Shown here one piece after another: positions 32,491 to 44,084 of a stretch of DNA of 64,000 nt; position 1 is the stretch's first letter, and the number at the start of each line of letters is the position of its first letter. A program made the position numbers and the translations under genes. The notes below the pieces were generated by a model. It ran no database searches, was not told the origin of the DNA, and saw nothing but the letters and a program-made list of their open reading frames with translations. Source of the stretch: Bufo bufo (lineage: Eukaryota > Chordata > Amphibia > Anura > Bufonidae); the NCBI RefSeq assembly GCF_905171765.1, contig NC_053390.1:334148294-334212293 (forward strand), in the 5' to 3' direction.

Positions 32491-33075
32491 CAGTTTAATC
32501 TCTGTTTTGTCCCCTATCAGGGGACTTGTATGGAATAGATTTTAGGAACCGGGAGATGGAAAAAGATGCTTGGTCGGTCCTCTTACTTCCAATTTGGGGC
32601 ACTGCGCGTATGCCTTGCAATGTACTGTGCCACCAGATATGAGTGGTGTGTTTAAGTAGTACTCTTCCTATCAGTTTAATGCCTGTTACGTCCCCTATCA
32701 GGGGACGTGTATGGAATAGATTTTTGGAACCGGGAGATGGAAAAAGATGCTTGGTCGGTCCTCTTACTTCCAATTTGGGGCACTGAGCGTGCGCCGTGTG
32801 ATGTACTGTGCAATCCCAATATGAGTGGTGTGTTTAAGTAGTACTATTCCTATCAGTTTAATCCCTGTTACGTCCCCTATTAGGGGACGTGTATGGAATA
32901 GATTTTAGGAATCGGGAGATGGAAAAAGATGCTTGGTTGGTCCTCCTACTTCCAATTTGGGGCACTGCGCGTGCACCGTGCAATGTACTGTGCCACCAGA
33001 TATGAATGGTGTGTTAAGTAGTACTATTCCTATCAGTTTAATCCCTGTTACGTCCCCTATCAGGGGACATGTACG
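32491..33075. repeat. 181-bp tandem array in B2 3' flank (3.2 units)
   Basis: Units starting cagtttaatc begin at 32491, 32672, 32854 and 33034. Same unit as in B1 at 7350-7775. Contains ccctatcaggggac in each unit, a partly palindromic word. Confidence 0.92.
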
Positions 33076-33808
33076 CAAAGAGTTGTCAATAGTTGATACA
33101 CTCATGACATAAATTTTATTCCTCTATGCATCAATCTTGGTGTAGTGATGACTGTGCTCGTGCGCACGTTTGGGAGATTGCAGGTGATGGGGGTTTTTCA
33201 AAGTCTATGGTCGTGCTGACTGAGGTAGTTCAGTGACAGTTAAGTGACCCAGAAAACAATGATTCTGCAGTGTGGGCCCATTGTTGGCCTAGTAGGCTTT
33301 AATGATCACCTTAGATGATCACAAAGAAAATTAATGTTTTTTCTATGCAAAATTATCCAGCCGATCGCTTTTGGTCTGTTCACAATGAAGCAACGACCGT
33401 ATCATCTGGGGTGTGCCAACATTGCCATTGCCAACACACTCATAGAGGTGGTCGCTTCATTGTGATATGCAAGCCCCTTCACCACAACAAGGTAACGATC
33501 ACGAAGGGGAATTGACACATGTATGTGCCTTTATTTTGTTTTGTTTTTGCAGCCAAAGTGCAGCACCAGAGGCCAGATAAATTTGGCATGTACACATGCC
33601 TGAAAAATTAGGTATTGTTGCAGCCGCTGCTGTAGCAGCAGCCAGAAAAAATAATGTTTTCCAGGCAGAAAGTGCACTAAAACATTTTGGCTTGGACCCT
33701 AGTTGGTGGCAGATAATTAACGCAAGTCATCCGGCATGCAGAGATAAAATACAGCAGCGTGTGGACCATTTTTAGCCCAAGGCAGCTCATCTCATCACCA
33801 GGCCTTTA
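33076..33808 (-). other. B2 3' flank (with short antisense frame 33315-33515)
   Basis: Near-identical to 7776-8455 of B1. Contains the plus-strand frame with SMQNYPADRFWSVHNEA and CQHCHCQHTH, here 66 codons. Otherwise no coding. A short gcagccgctgctgtagcagcag stretch near 33620 is absent from B1. Confidence 0.4.
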
Positions 33809-34570
33809 TTAGTCGAATGTATCGCCCACTGTCAGTCCCTTCGGGATCCATGCCTGATTCATCATAAAAAAGGTGAGGTAATCTAGACTTTTTTGACCTA
33901 GGCGACTTCTCTTCTCAGTGACAATACCTCCTGCTGCACTGAAGGTCCTTTCTGACAGGACACTTGAAGCGGGGCAGGCCAGAAGTTCTATCGCAAATTG
34001 GGATAGCTCAGGCCACAGGTCAAGCCTGCACACCCAGTAGTCAAGGGGTTCATCGCTCCTCAGAGTGTCGATATCTGCAGTTAAGGCGAGGTAGTCTGCT
34101 ACCTGTCGGTCGAGTCGTTCTCTGAGGGTGGACCCCGAAGGGCTGTGGCGATGCGTAGGACTTAAAAAGCTCTGCATGTCCTCCATCAACATCACGTTTG
34201 TAAAGCGTCCTGTCCTTGCCGGAGTGGTCGTGGTAGGAGGATTACTTTTACCTCTTTCCCTGTTAGATTCCCGTTGTGCTGTGACATCACCCTTATACGC
34301 TGTGTAAAGCATACTTTTTAATTTATTTTGGAACTGCTGCATCCTTTCCGACTTGCGGTAATTTGGTAACATTTCAGGCACTTTCTGCTTATACTGGGGG
34401 TCTTATAGCGTGGCCACCCAGTACAGGTCGTTCTCCTTCAGCCTTTTTATATGAGGGTCCCTCAACAGGCACGACAGCATGAAAGACCCCATTTGCACAA
34501 GGTTGGATGCCGAGCTACTCATGTCCCGTTCCTCGTCCTCAGTGATCTCACTGAAAGTTTGTTCTTCCCC
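33809..34570 (-). pseudogene. hAT B2 transposase C-terminal part
   Basis: Continuous frame from about 34381 to the stop at 33809-33811 (190 codons), with the preceding linker readable up to the deletion junction. It carries the C-terminal dimerisation domain: LDYWVCRLDLWPELSQFAIELLACP, then SSVLSERTFSAAGG, and ends WIPKGLTVGDTFD. The frame here is intact where B1 has shifts, so B2's surviving part is better preserved. It lacks the BED finger and the catalytic core. Confidence 0.88.
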
Positions 34571-34599
34571 CCACACACGCTTGCAGACAACTAATTGCT

Positions 34600-36030
34600 A
34601 TTCAATCTATTACAGTAAAAATTGTTGTTTTTTTTAAAATGTGATTTACTGTGACACAAGATTTGAGTTGCGCTGGTGACACTATGCACTTGCAGGGCAC
34701 GAAACACACACACACGTGCAGGCAACTGACTGCTATTATTTCACAGTCAAAATTGTTTGTTTTTTTAAAATGTAATCTACTGTGACACCAGATAGGAGTT
34801 GCGCTGGTGACACTATGCACTTGCAGGGCCTGAAACACACACACGCGTGCAGGCAACTGACTGCTATTATTTCACAGTCAAAATTTTTTTTTTTTTTTAA
34901 ATGTAATCTACTATGACACAAGATTTGAGTTGCGCTGGTGACACTATGCACTTGCAGGGCACGAAACACACACACACGTGCAGGCAACTGACTGCTATTA
35001 TTTCACAGTCAAATTATATATATTTATTTTATGTAATCTGCTGTGACACAAGATTTAAATTGCGCTGTTGACACTATGCACTTGCAGGGCACGAAAAACA
35101 CACACGCGTGCAGGCAACTGACTGCTATTATTTCACAGTCAAAATTGTTGTTTTTTTTTAAATGTAATCTACTGTGACACCAGATAGGAGTTGCGCTGGT
35201 GACACTATGCACTTGCAGGGCCTGAAACACACACACGAGTGCAGGCAACTGACTGCTATTATTTCACAGTAATTTTTTTTAAAATGTAATCTACTGTGAT
35301 ACAAGATTTGAGTTGCGCTGGTGACACTATGCACTTGCAGGCTACGAAACACACACACACGTGCAGGCAACTGACTGCTATTATTTCACAGTCAAAATTG
35401 TTTTTTTTTTTTAAATGTGATCTACTTTGACACCAGATATAAGTTGCGCTGGTGACACTATTCACTTGCAGTGCCTGAAACACACACACGCGTGATTATT
35501 TCACAGTCAAAATTATATATTTTTTTTAAATGTAATCTACTGTGAAACAAGATTTGAGTTGCGCTGGTGACACTATGCACTTGCAGGCCACGAAACACAA
35601 ACACACGTGCAGGCAACTGACTGCTATTATTTCACAGTCAAAATATATATATTTTTTTAAATGTAATCTACTGTGACACTAGATATGAGTTGCGCTGGTG
35701 ACACTGTGCACTTGCAGGGCCTGTAAAAAAAAAACGCGTGCAGGCAACTGACTGCTATTATTTCACAGTCAAAATTATATATTTTTTTTAAATGTAATCT
35801 ACTGTGAAACAAGATTTGAGTTGCGCTGGTGACACTATGCACTTGCAGGCCACGAAACACAAACACACGTGCAGGCAACTGACTGCTATTATTTCACAGT
35901 CAAAATATATATATTTTTTTAAATGTAATCTACTGTGACACTAGATATGAGTTGCTCTGGTGACACTGTGCACTTGCAGGGCCTGAAACACACACACGCT
36001 TGCAGGCAACTGACTGCTATTATATTACAG
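34600..36030. repeat. About 130-bp tandem array at the B2 5' side (about 11 units)
   Basis: Units hold tgtaatctactgtgacac, gttgcgctggtgacactatg, cacttgcagg, a (CA)n stretch and gcaggcaactgactgctatt, with variable T/A runs. Units alternate between two subtypes (gggcctgaaacac and gg(c/g)cacgaaacac), giving an apparent higher-order period of about 260 bp. In B1 the same place has only 3-4 units. Confidence 0.93.
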
Positions 36031-36487
36031 TGTACACTGTGAGCCTTACACACATGCTGGCATGCAACTGCAATTAGATTACACAGGACAAAAAAAAAAA
36101 AAAAAGCAGACTGATGTACTAGCCCTAAAATGGGCTTTTTGGGGTGCTGTCCTTACAGCAGAGATCAGATGAGTCTTTCAGGACTGTAGTGGACACTGAA
36201 TACACTAGCCTAGCTATCGATTTCCCTATTAAACCAGCAGCAGCTACACTGTCCCTCCTCTCACTAAGACTGCAGCTTCCGAATGAATCTAAAATGGATG
36301 CTGTCCAGAAGGTGGGAGGGAGGGTATGATGCTGATTGGCTGGAATGTGTCTGCTGACTGTGAGGTACAGGGTCAAAGTTTACACAATGATGACGAATAG
36401 GGGGCGGAACGAACATTGCATATGTTCGCCCACCGCGGCGAACGCGAACAAGCTATGTCCGCCGGCGAATAGTTTGGGACATCTCTA
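36031..36487 (-). promoter_or_regulatory. B2 5' terminal region
   Basis: Contains the region shared with B1 (12486-12913) including ctgtccttacagcagagatc, and a terminal cluster of GCGAAC/CGAAC words at 36410-36475. It would hold the transposase binding sites and promoter (inference from position). Confidence 0.6.
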
Positions 36488-36495
36488 CCAGCCAT

Positions 36496-36759
36496 TGGCT
36501 GGGGAGAACTACAGTGCATGCTGGCAGGAGACAGTGCATGCACCCTATGGGCAGAGGGATCATGGAGACAGGAATCCAGAAGGATAAAGCAGCAGCCTGC
36601 ATGGAGTGGTAGAGATACCTTCTGGAAATGGGCAGTAGGTCCCACAGACGAGCACCACCAGGACCATTGGGTGGAGGATCGGATGAGCGTTTCCATGCCT
36701 GTGCCCACCAGATAAAGTAAGGTTGGGGTGGGTAGGGACCATTGATATAACACAATCAA
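36496..36759. other. Unassigned, continues 31200-31524 across B2
   Basis: Before B2 inserted, this followed directly after 31532. It contains direct cagtgcatg repeats. No coding motif. Confidence 0.3.
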
Positions 36760-37310
36760 AAGAACCCTGAAAGATTATCAAAATTAGGGTTATTCACTTT
36801 AGAAAAAAGATGACTGAGGGGAGATCTAATCATTATGTATAAATATATCAGGGGTTAGTACAGAGATCTATCCCATCATCTATTTATCCCCAGGACTGTG
36901 ACTGTAACTGTGACGAGGGGACATCCTCTGTGTCTCGAGGAAAGAAGGTTTGTACACAAACATAGAAAAGGATTCTTTACGGTAAGAGCAGTGAGACTAT
37001 GGAACTCTCTGCCTGAGGAGGTGGTGATGGTGAGTACAATAAAGGAATTCAAGAGGGGCCTGGATGTATTGCTAGAGCGTAATAATATTACAGGCTATAG
37101 CTACTAGAGAGGGGTCGTTGATCCAGGGAGTTATTCTGATTGCCTGATTGGAGTCGGGAAGGAATTTTTTATTCCCCTAAAGTGAGGAAAATTGGCTTCT
37201 ACCTCACAGGTTTTTTTTGCCTTCCTCTGGATCAACTTGCAGGATAACAGGCCGAACTGGATGGACAAATGTCTTTTTTCGGCCTTATGTACTATGTTAC
37301 TAAAGGTTTT
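36760..37310 (+). pseudogene. CR1-like LINE, C-terminal RT region and 3' tail
   Basis: The plus strand reads NPERLSKLGLFTLEKR (then a stop), LRGDLIIMYKYIRG, and after a frame change FVHKHRKGFFTVRAVRLWNSLPEEVV. These are the end of the reverse transcriptase and the C-terminal block typical of CR1/L2-type LINEs. It is followed by a 3' tail ending in cggccttatgtactatgttac, shared with 29518-29612. 5'-truncated and broken, so inactive. Confidence 0.8.
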
Positions 37311-38312
37311 GGAATTGAAATTCAACATGTTCAATCCTTCCAACTATTTTAAATACAGTATATTGGGATCTCCTAACTCAGGAAAGAGTGAGGAGGCCCA
37401 AAACACATAAAATAGTTTACTGGTTTAATCTAAATCATCAAATTCACCCAACTTTTCATTTATGTTTAGAGACTATCTTATTAAACTGTGGAAAATCTGT
37501 GCAATGTCAAAAGAAGTGGCACATGTCCAGGGGTCGTCATTATATGTGAAAAAAGGAAGAATCAAACAAACATCAACATAGGGTACAGTTCCTTGGGCAT
37601 GGATGCCTAGAGTTTCATCATCTGGAATGTTGTTTTTCCTTTCCACTGCGATTTCAACCGCACTGACACGCTGCTGTTCTCATAACTCCTACGGTAGTGG
37701 ATGAGAGTTATGCAAACAACATTGCAGAACAGGGTATACTGCTTTGATTACTGGTGGAGTTGCTTCCTTAATTCTGGCAGATATGGAAGCAGCACAGATT
37801 GTTCTGATATGCTGTTTCCTAAGCTCCTGTTCACTACAATGGCAGCTACAGAAACAGTGGAGTGATTCCATAAGTCCGGCCACCTGGGCCTTAGGACTAA
37901 GTTCCATCTTGTTGTGATGATGTTTTATTTTTGTTTGGCACATGAGGCATTGTAATTATTTAATATTGGAGCTAATATATTTTCATATATTTAAATTTTA
38001 TATTTTAATTTTGTTGGTCTTATTTGGGGAAAATGGTTAGAAATGGGCTAAAATATAATTTTTTACATTTTCAATGCTTTAACAACCCATGATAGATATA
38101 TCCGTTAAAATAATATTGTGGGCGCTGCTCAATGGTCCGATGAGATATTGGCAGGAGTGGGTTTTAATACACAGCTAGCTCCGACTGCTACAATGACATC
38201 TAAGTTGCTTTGTAGAAGAAAGGAGTATCTACTGTCTGGTCATTGGCACAGTACAATGAGTTACCATCAGTTTCTGTCTACAAGACCATGCCAAAGCATT
38301 ATAGAAGCAATC
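37311..38312. other. No gene recognised
   Basis: Mostly A/T-rich DNA into which the LINE at 38329 inserted. Short frames only. No clear terminal repeats or RNA-gene motif found. Confidence 0.4.
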
Positions 38313-38328
38313 AAAGCATCCTCTATGG

Positions 38329-39819
38329 ATCGATGACATCTTCTTTCATAGATTGGAGTCCCTGATTAACGATTTAATTTGGGGAAGGAAGAGGGTGCGG
38401 ATAAAGCAGAGATACTTATGGTTGTCAGAGGCAGATGGTGGGCTGTCACTTCCTTTTTTTCAAGGTTATTTTTTATGTTCACAGATTCAGCGTTGTTGTC
38501 ATGGGAAAGGGAATTTACTGTCACCCTATTTGATTAAAGTAATAGATAAACCAATAGAGAATATTTTTTCATGTTTGGAGACGGGATACATGGCAACAAG
38601 GAAGCTCTTACTGATCCCTTACTCACTACAGAGGGTGTGGAACAAGCTGAAGGAGATTCTCAAAGTCTCGGATCCGTTTACCTTCACCCCCCTGTGGGAG
38701 AATAGGGGGCTAGAGGAATTCTTTAAAATTACAGACTTTGGTTACTGGGCACGTAAGGGTATTAATAGGGTCTCTCACCTTTTTTATTTGGGCCATTTTA
38801 AGTCATTTTCAGAATTTGGTTCTACAGATAGTTCACCATTAGACTTATTTATGTATACACGATTAAAACACATATTTGAAGCCGCTAGGAATAGGGGCCG
38901 TATTCACCCACGCGAGAATATATTTTTTGATTACTGTGACGCCCAGAAGTACGAGAAAGTGAAGTTATCTAGATTACATGCTAAACTCCGAACAGCGTTG
39001 GCAACTGTAACACCTTTTAAAAGCCCAAGTAAGTGGGAGCAAGAGTTGAATTGTTCTCCACTGCAATGGTCCACTATTTATAGGAATGTGAGAAAGGCGA
39101 CAGTTTCTAGTGCTCATAGACTAATCCAATTTAAGATCCTTCATCGATTGTACTATACCCCTAAAATTCAAGGAAAATTTCCCCAAAATAGGGACCGGGA
39201 GTGTTGCTGCCCTAAATGTGGTTATGTTAATGCGGACTATGTCCATCTGATTTGGAGCTGCAGCAAAATAAAAAAATATTGGGAGGAGGTTTTCTGTACC
39301 CTACAAAAGGAGTCTTTAACGAACTATAATCCGGGGATTATGACAGTGATTTTGGGATATGACTCGCCAGAAATTGAAGTCTCACGCCAGGTTAGACAGC
39401 TCTGGATGAGGGGATTGATGGTGGCTAGGGCTATATTGGTTAAGTATTGGGGCTCTGTCTCCCCACCCTCGATTATGGAGTGGGTTTTATCCCTTCAACA
39501 AATTAGAATTTTTGAGGATATTGAAAGAAAGCGGAGAGGTACACGCATAACTACGTAACGATATGTATGACATTTAAATTTTAATACGGCATGGTCGACA
39601 GCCAATGGGGAGGGTGGGGTGGGATATATATATATTCAGATTTTCTATTATCTTAGATGTGAACTTAAGTTGACGTACATAATTCGTTTATAATGATGTT
39701 TGTAATTGATACACTTTTTTATGCCAATGTGTTTAATACTGATTTATGTACTAATATTTTGATTTCTAAAATAAAATAAAAAAAAAATAAAAAAAAAACA
39801 TAGGTCAAAAAAAAAAAAA
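38329..39819 (+). mobile_element. 5'-truncated L1/Tx1-like LINE insertion
   Basis: A 16-bp target duplication aaagcatcctctatgg is at 38313-38328 and 39820-39835. The 3' end is A-rich (39771-39819, two A-runs). It begins inside ORF2 and keeps about 1.5 kb. All marks of target-primed reverse transcription are present, and the exact duplication and open frame suggest a fairly young insertion. Confidence 0.95.
38353..39558 (+). pseudogene. L1-like ORF2 C-terminal part (401 codons, open)
   Basis: Starts at an internal methionine. The preceding codons (FFHRLESLI) belong to the same frame, so the ATG is not the native start. Shows the post-RT region: LINDLIWGRKRVRIK and ADGGLSLPFFQGYF at residues 4-42, and the cysteine/histidine block CCCPKCGYVNADYVHLIWSC at about 283-302 followed by KKYWEEV. 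This is the usual C-terminal signature of L1/Tx1-clade proteins. The endonuclease and RT catalytic motifs were lost by 5' truncation. No internal stop, so decay has barely begun. Confidence 0.9.
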
Positions 39820-39835
39820 AAAGCATCCTCTATGG

Positions 39836-40449
39836 TGAAGAAAAATAACCCATAAATTGTGTTCTAAAGTATGCCCCCAAAAATGTATTATGCTAATTAT
39901 GCACCTTCTCTGCATATCTCTGAGCATACTATGCCCTGGAAATCCTAATGATGTCATAAATGATGTCACTGGGCTCCCCAGCAAGTGCCTGAACACTTGA
40001 AGTATTGCTCTTCCGAACACAGCACTCAATAGGAGTGCTGTGTTCAATTGTTTTAGTGACAGATCTAATTATTTGACTTCCCTTTTACAGTAAAGGATTG
40101 CCCTGATCAGTGTGGGGGGGAAATTCCACACTGAACACAGGAGGGAAGGGGAACAGTAACTGGGCCTGGAAACTAGGGAAGAAACACATCACCTCCTAGG
40201 CAACCCGAATCCGGGCCCTGACTACCTATCAATATGAATAGAACTTCAAGGTAGGAATATTTATTTTTATCAGTATACCTAGGCACTGATTTCCCTATAA
40301 GGCCCTGGAATAAGTATAGGACCAGAGACAACCCATTCCTCCCCAGATACGACAACAGGGAATATAACAAACACGACACTTAACTTCTGTAGAGATAGAA
40401 GAACAGGAACACCAGAGAGGATCTCACACCAGCTCAACCAAACCCAAAT
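39836..40449. other. No gene recognised
   Basis: Short frames only. gatgtcataaatgatgtcac is a small direct repeat near 39950-39970. Probably host spacer. Confidence 0.35.
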
Positions 40450-40700
40450 GAAGTGTAGGAAGGCGCAAGGGGCCGCCATTGATGGAAGGTATGTGTCCTG
40501 GCCTCGGTGAGGTAAGAGCCGGTAGTTTTAAGTGTCATTGGTATCTAGTACTGGTTGACACTGTTTGTTGTTAGTGTGGCTGTAAAGCCGATCAGGGCCG
40601 GCTCTTACTGGGAGTAGCCAAAATGCTGGGTGGGTGGCTGCTCCCTACACTCTAGGCTGGGTCTTTATTGGCCTATATAAAACCCAGGCGCACCACTAAT
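40450..40700. repeat. Dispersed repeat block shared with 49915-50140
   Basis: Both blocks contain gcgcaagggg/gcgcaggggt, ggccttggtgag / ggcctcggtgag, a ggtagtttt stretch, gtgtggctgtaaagccgatc and ggctgatccc/ggctgctccc in the same order. This copy ends in a TATA-like ctatataaaaccc, which suggests an LTR or pLTR promoter region. Family not identified. Confidence 0.5.
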
Positions 40701-40822
40701 TCTAAAACATAACCTTTAATGATATCATGTTAAAAGCCAATACACCCTTATTACAAATAAAAAGAAAAATAATCCAAAAGAAAATCAAAACCTCATGCGC
40801 AATGACTATTACACTTTCTAGA

Positions 40823-42200
40823 GGGGAAAAAATAAACGAACCAGCACCTCCACAATAAGTGAATATGAGAACGCAGGTGCACGCTAACTTGGCTGAAACA
40901 CACTTGGATTAGTAGAACTACAGGTAACAGCACTCTGCTAGTCAATTGCACAAAGATATAAGCAAACACTGAAAGAATAAATGCTTGGTGGTCATACTTA
41001 CTGCAAATGCAGCTAGAAGCTCTTTGCGAATATAATTGATCAAAAATATTTCGGGCCCATCTACCAGTCGACAAGGTAGCTTCTAATCAGATGGGTCCAA
41101 CTCTAACATGCCTCTCCAGGGCTTACAGCCTACAATCTGGGCAAAGTAGTACCAAGCTGTATCCTACGCATGCCTCTCCCAGGCTGTGAGCCTGCAGTAT
41201 GGGCTGGGTAGAATACAGCTGTACAAGCTATCTGATTAAAAGCACATGGTAAATGGGCTGGTGGTGCACGGTTCAATCTCACCACCAGGGGGAGCCACCC
41301 CCCTAGTGGCAGTGACAATGGGGAAAAAATAAACGAACCAGCACCTCCACAATAAGTGAATATGAGAACGCAGGTGCACGCTACCTTGGCTGAAACACAC
41401 TTGGATTAGTAGAACTAAAGGTAACAGCACTCTGCTAGTCAATTGCACAAAGATATAAGCAAACACTGAAAGAATAAATGCTTGGTGGTTATACTTACTG
41501 CAAATGCAGCTAGAAGCTCTTTGCGAATATAATTGATCAAAAATATTTCGGGCCCATCTACCAGTCGACAAGGTAGATGGGCCCATCTACCAGTCGACAA
41601 GGTAGCTTCTAATCAGATGGGTCCTACTCTAACATGCCTCTCCTGGGCTTACAGCCTACAATCTGGGCAAAGTAGTACCAAGCTGCATCCTACGCATGCC
41701 TCTAATCCAAGTGTGTTTCAGCCAAGGTAGCGTGCACCTGCGTTCTCATATTCACTTATTGTGGAGGGGCTGGTTCGTTTATTTTTTCCCCATTGTCACT
41801 GCCACTAGGGGGGTGGCTCCCCCTGGTGGTGAGATTGAACCGTGCACCACCAGCCCATTTACCATGTGCTTTTAATCAGATAGCTTGTACAGCTGTATTC
41901 TACCCAGCCCATACTGCAGGCTCACAGCCTGGGAGAGGCATGCGTAGGATACAGCTTGGTACTACTTTGCCCAGATTGTAGGCTGTAAGCCCAGGAGAGG
42001 CATGTTAGAGTAGGACCCATCTGATTAGAAGCTACCTTGTCGACTGGTAGATGGGCCCGAAATATTTTTGATCAATTATATTCGCAAAGAGCTTCTAGCT
42101 GCATTTGCAGTAAGTATGACCACCAAGCATTTATTCTTTCAGTGTTTGCTTATATCTTTGTGCAATTGACTAGCAGAGTGCTGTTACCTGTAGTTCTACT
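40823..42200. repeat. Direct pair plus inverted copy of a 500-bp repeat
   Basis: A unit starting ggggaaaaaataaacgaacc occurs at 40823-41319 and again, shortened, at 41320-41703. Sequence 41704-42195 is the reverse complement of about 40915-41410 (last part of unit 1 plus start of unit 2). Near 41570-41600 a small palindromic duplication of cccatctaccagtcgacaagg sits at the loop side. Apparent 60-90-codon frames are mirrored on both strands and are not genes. Confidence 0.88.
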
Positions 42201-42499
42201 ATTCCACTTTCTAGTGATTGCTGAGAAGTAGACAGACAAATCATAGGCATTAAATGGGGGCAATGTCCCTGATGCTGGCCCTATTGCTGTCGCCCTGCCT
42301 GCAAACGGAATAGCCGCCCCGTGTCTCATGCATCCTAATGGCCCTTAGATGACCCCGACAAGGGGAAGAAATTCCAACAATGTGGAATTTGGGCCCTAGA
42401 TTAGGACCTAAACGAATCTAAATGCCAAAAATACCAAACAAACAAATACCATGTCCCAGGTGGGGTGACAAGAACCACCCAATAAAGTATGTGAAAATA

Positions 42500-43400
42500 A
42501 TAATAGTACAATAAGATAGAAAAAAGTGTCCGTTCAAAGTAATCCTTATTGGTCCCTACGCGTTTCGCCTAGTTGGTATCAGGCTCTTCAGGGGACATAC
42601 CAAACTCAAAAGATCTCTATCACCAAAGATAGTCACCAGAACACAGAAGAAATAAATCAATAAATAAGAGGTTTTAATTTTTTTTAATCTAGACCATCAC
42701 TATTATGAGAGATGACCACAAAGATGCACTACTGAATGTATTATTAGCTACAGTCTACAGAATATACATATATATAGCATGAGTTATTGCTTATAGGATA
42801 AGATAGTAGTCGCTATTATGAGGGCTGACTACCAAACATGCACCGCTAGATGATCTGTAGCTATATTCAGAATGTGCAAATTTATATCACAAAGCCTAGG
42901 TCAAAATCACACAGATTGCCTTACTAATGACCCTCTCACTTAACTTAAGCGATAATCCCATGGGCTCAGTGATAATATCGGTATTGTTTGACAAAACATG
43001 TGATACATAAATCTATACATAGGATTTAGGACGGTGATTATAGTATCAATTCAATAAAGACCATATAGCCGCGGGTGCTAATACAGAATAAACTGTCCTA
43101 AACCTATACTGTCCGCATGATATGCCAGTTAGCATGTGTAATACACGATATGTGAAAAGTATGCTGGTAAAACTAGCGGTACTTGCGTGCCCGAGAGATA
43201 TATATGGAGGGGGATCCCTTTGATGTCCTCCGATGTCAAGGGGCAGTCTGTGCGGATGTCAGTGCATCCCGGACCGCAGGCTATGGCTGAGATGTCAGAC
43301 CAATGGAGCAGCAGCTGCTCCATTTGATGCAATAAAATACCACGATTATTCAAGACATGACTGCTGGGATTTCTTTTGGATTTCAAGTGGAGATTACTTC
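42500..43400 (-). mobile_element. Probable PLE-type long terminal region
   Basis: Contains a hammerhead-like fold (42552-42596) and, further right, a caataaaatacc plus actgctgggattt block (43330-43375) shared with the palindrome arms at 11161-11391. No coding sequence of a PLE is left. The assignment rests on the ribozyme motif, known from PLE terminal repeats, so it is inference. Confidence 0.4.
42552..42596 (-). ncRNA. Hammerhead ribozyme-like motif
   Basis: On the minus strand: helix I gtccc/gggac (5 pairs), core CTGAAGA (42591-42585), helix II gcct/aggc with a 10-base loop, core GAAA (42566-42563), a very short stem III formed by acgcgt, and cleavage position A at 42557. All invariant core bases of the CUGANGA...GAAA...H pattern are present. 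Minimal hammerheads with tiny stem III are known from Penelope-like elements. Confidence 0.7.
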
Positions 43401-44019
43401 TATCACGTGCAGCGTGCGCAAAGAGTGAGTGCCGGCTGATTCGTTATCTTGAGAACATAGTCAGAAAGAAGTCTTGTGAGGAGCAGTTGCTATGGACAGA
43501 ATCTTATTAAACAAGTGGTATGTGAACACAATAATTAGTGATTATTATGGATTATTACCAAAAGCATATATAAAATTGAATTTTGAGTTATCCTTGAAGG
43601 CTTAAATTAACAGATAAGGGCCCACTGCCTAGTTTCAACCCAAGTAAATATAGGGCTTTTTTTCTGGCGGAACGCCCCGGAACGGCGTTCCGCCACCTAT
43701 TTTCCCCCGCCCCCCTATAGTTATGTCCCCCCCCAAGTGAGCCGCCGCCACCGCCGCCGGGCACAGGGAGATGAGCGCTTCCATTGCGCTCATCTCCATA
43801 GTAATCTGCCTGTGCTGCGGCGGTGCAGGGGTGGGAGAGATGTGTCCTCTGATAGGCTACCAGCCTAGTGCCTGCAGCCTATCAGAGGCCGGCGTAGGCG
43901 GCACAATGCTGTCATCGCGCCGCCTGAGCCATACAGCACGGGACACAGGCCGGAAGAGGCCTGCATCGCATCGCTGACACTGAGGTAAGTATACATTTTT
44001 TTTTTTTTTTTTTTTTTAC

Positions 44020-44084
44020 AATAGTGTTACTGGCACATTGGGGGGCTTATTACAATACTGGCACATGATGGGGGGGCGGGGGGC
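44020..44084. repeat. Start of minisatellite in element F
   Basis: Units of tactggcacatgatggggg; the array continues after element G at 47736. Confidence 0.8.

Larger units (their letters stand above)
31533..36487 (-). mobile_element. hAT element B2, internally deleted
   Basis: Ends tagagatgtcgcaaac (left) and, inverted, tagagatgtcccaaac (right). An exact 8-bp target duplication ccagccat is at 31525-31532 and 36488-36495. Compared with B1 it lacks about 2.84 kb: the sequence jumps at about 34572 from the B1 equivalent of 9213 to that of 12058. This removes the transposase from its start to the middle of the linker. It keeps the C-terminal domain, the duplicated linker fragment and both tandem arrays, with more units than B1. 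It can move only in trans. Confidence 0.93.

Noticed and set aside
42005..42080. Hammerhead-like order (ctgatta, ctacc/ggtag stem, gaaa) in the inverted repeat units
   Set aside because: The core is not CTGANGA, the stem is displaced from GAAA by eight bases, and no cleavage triplet fits.
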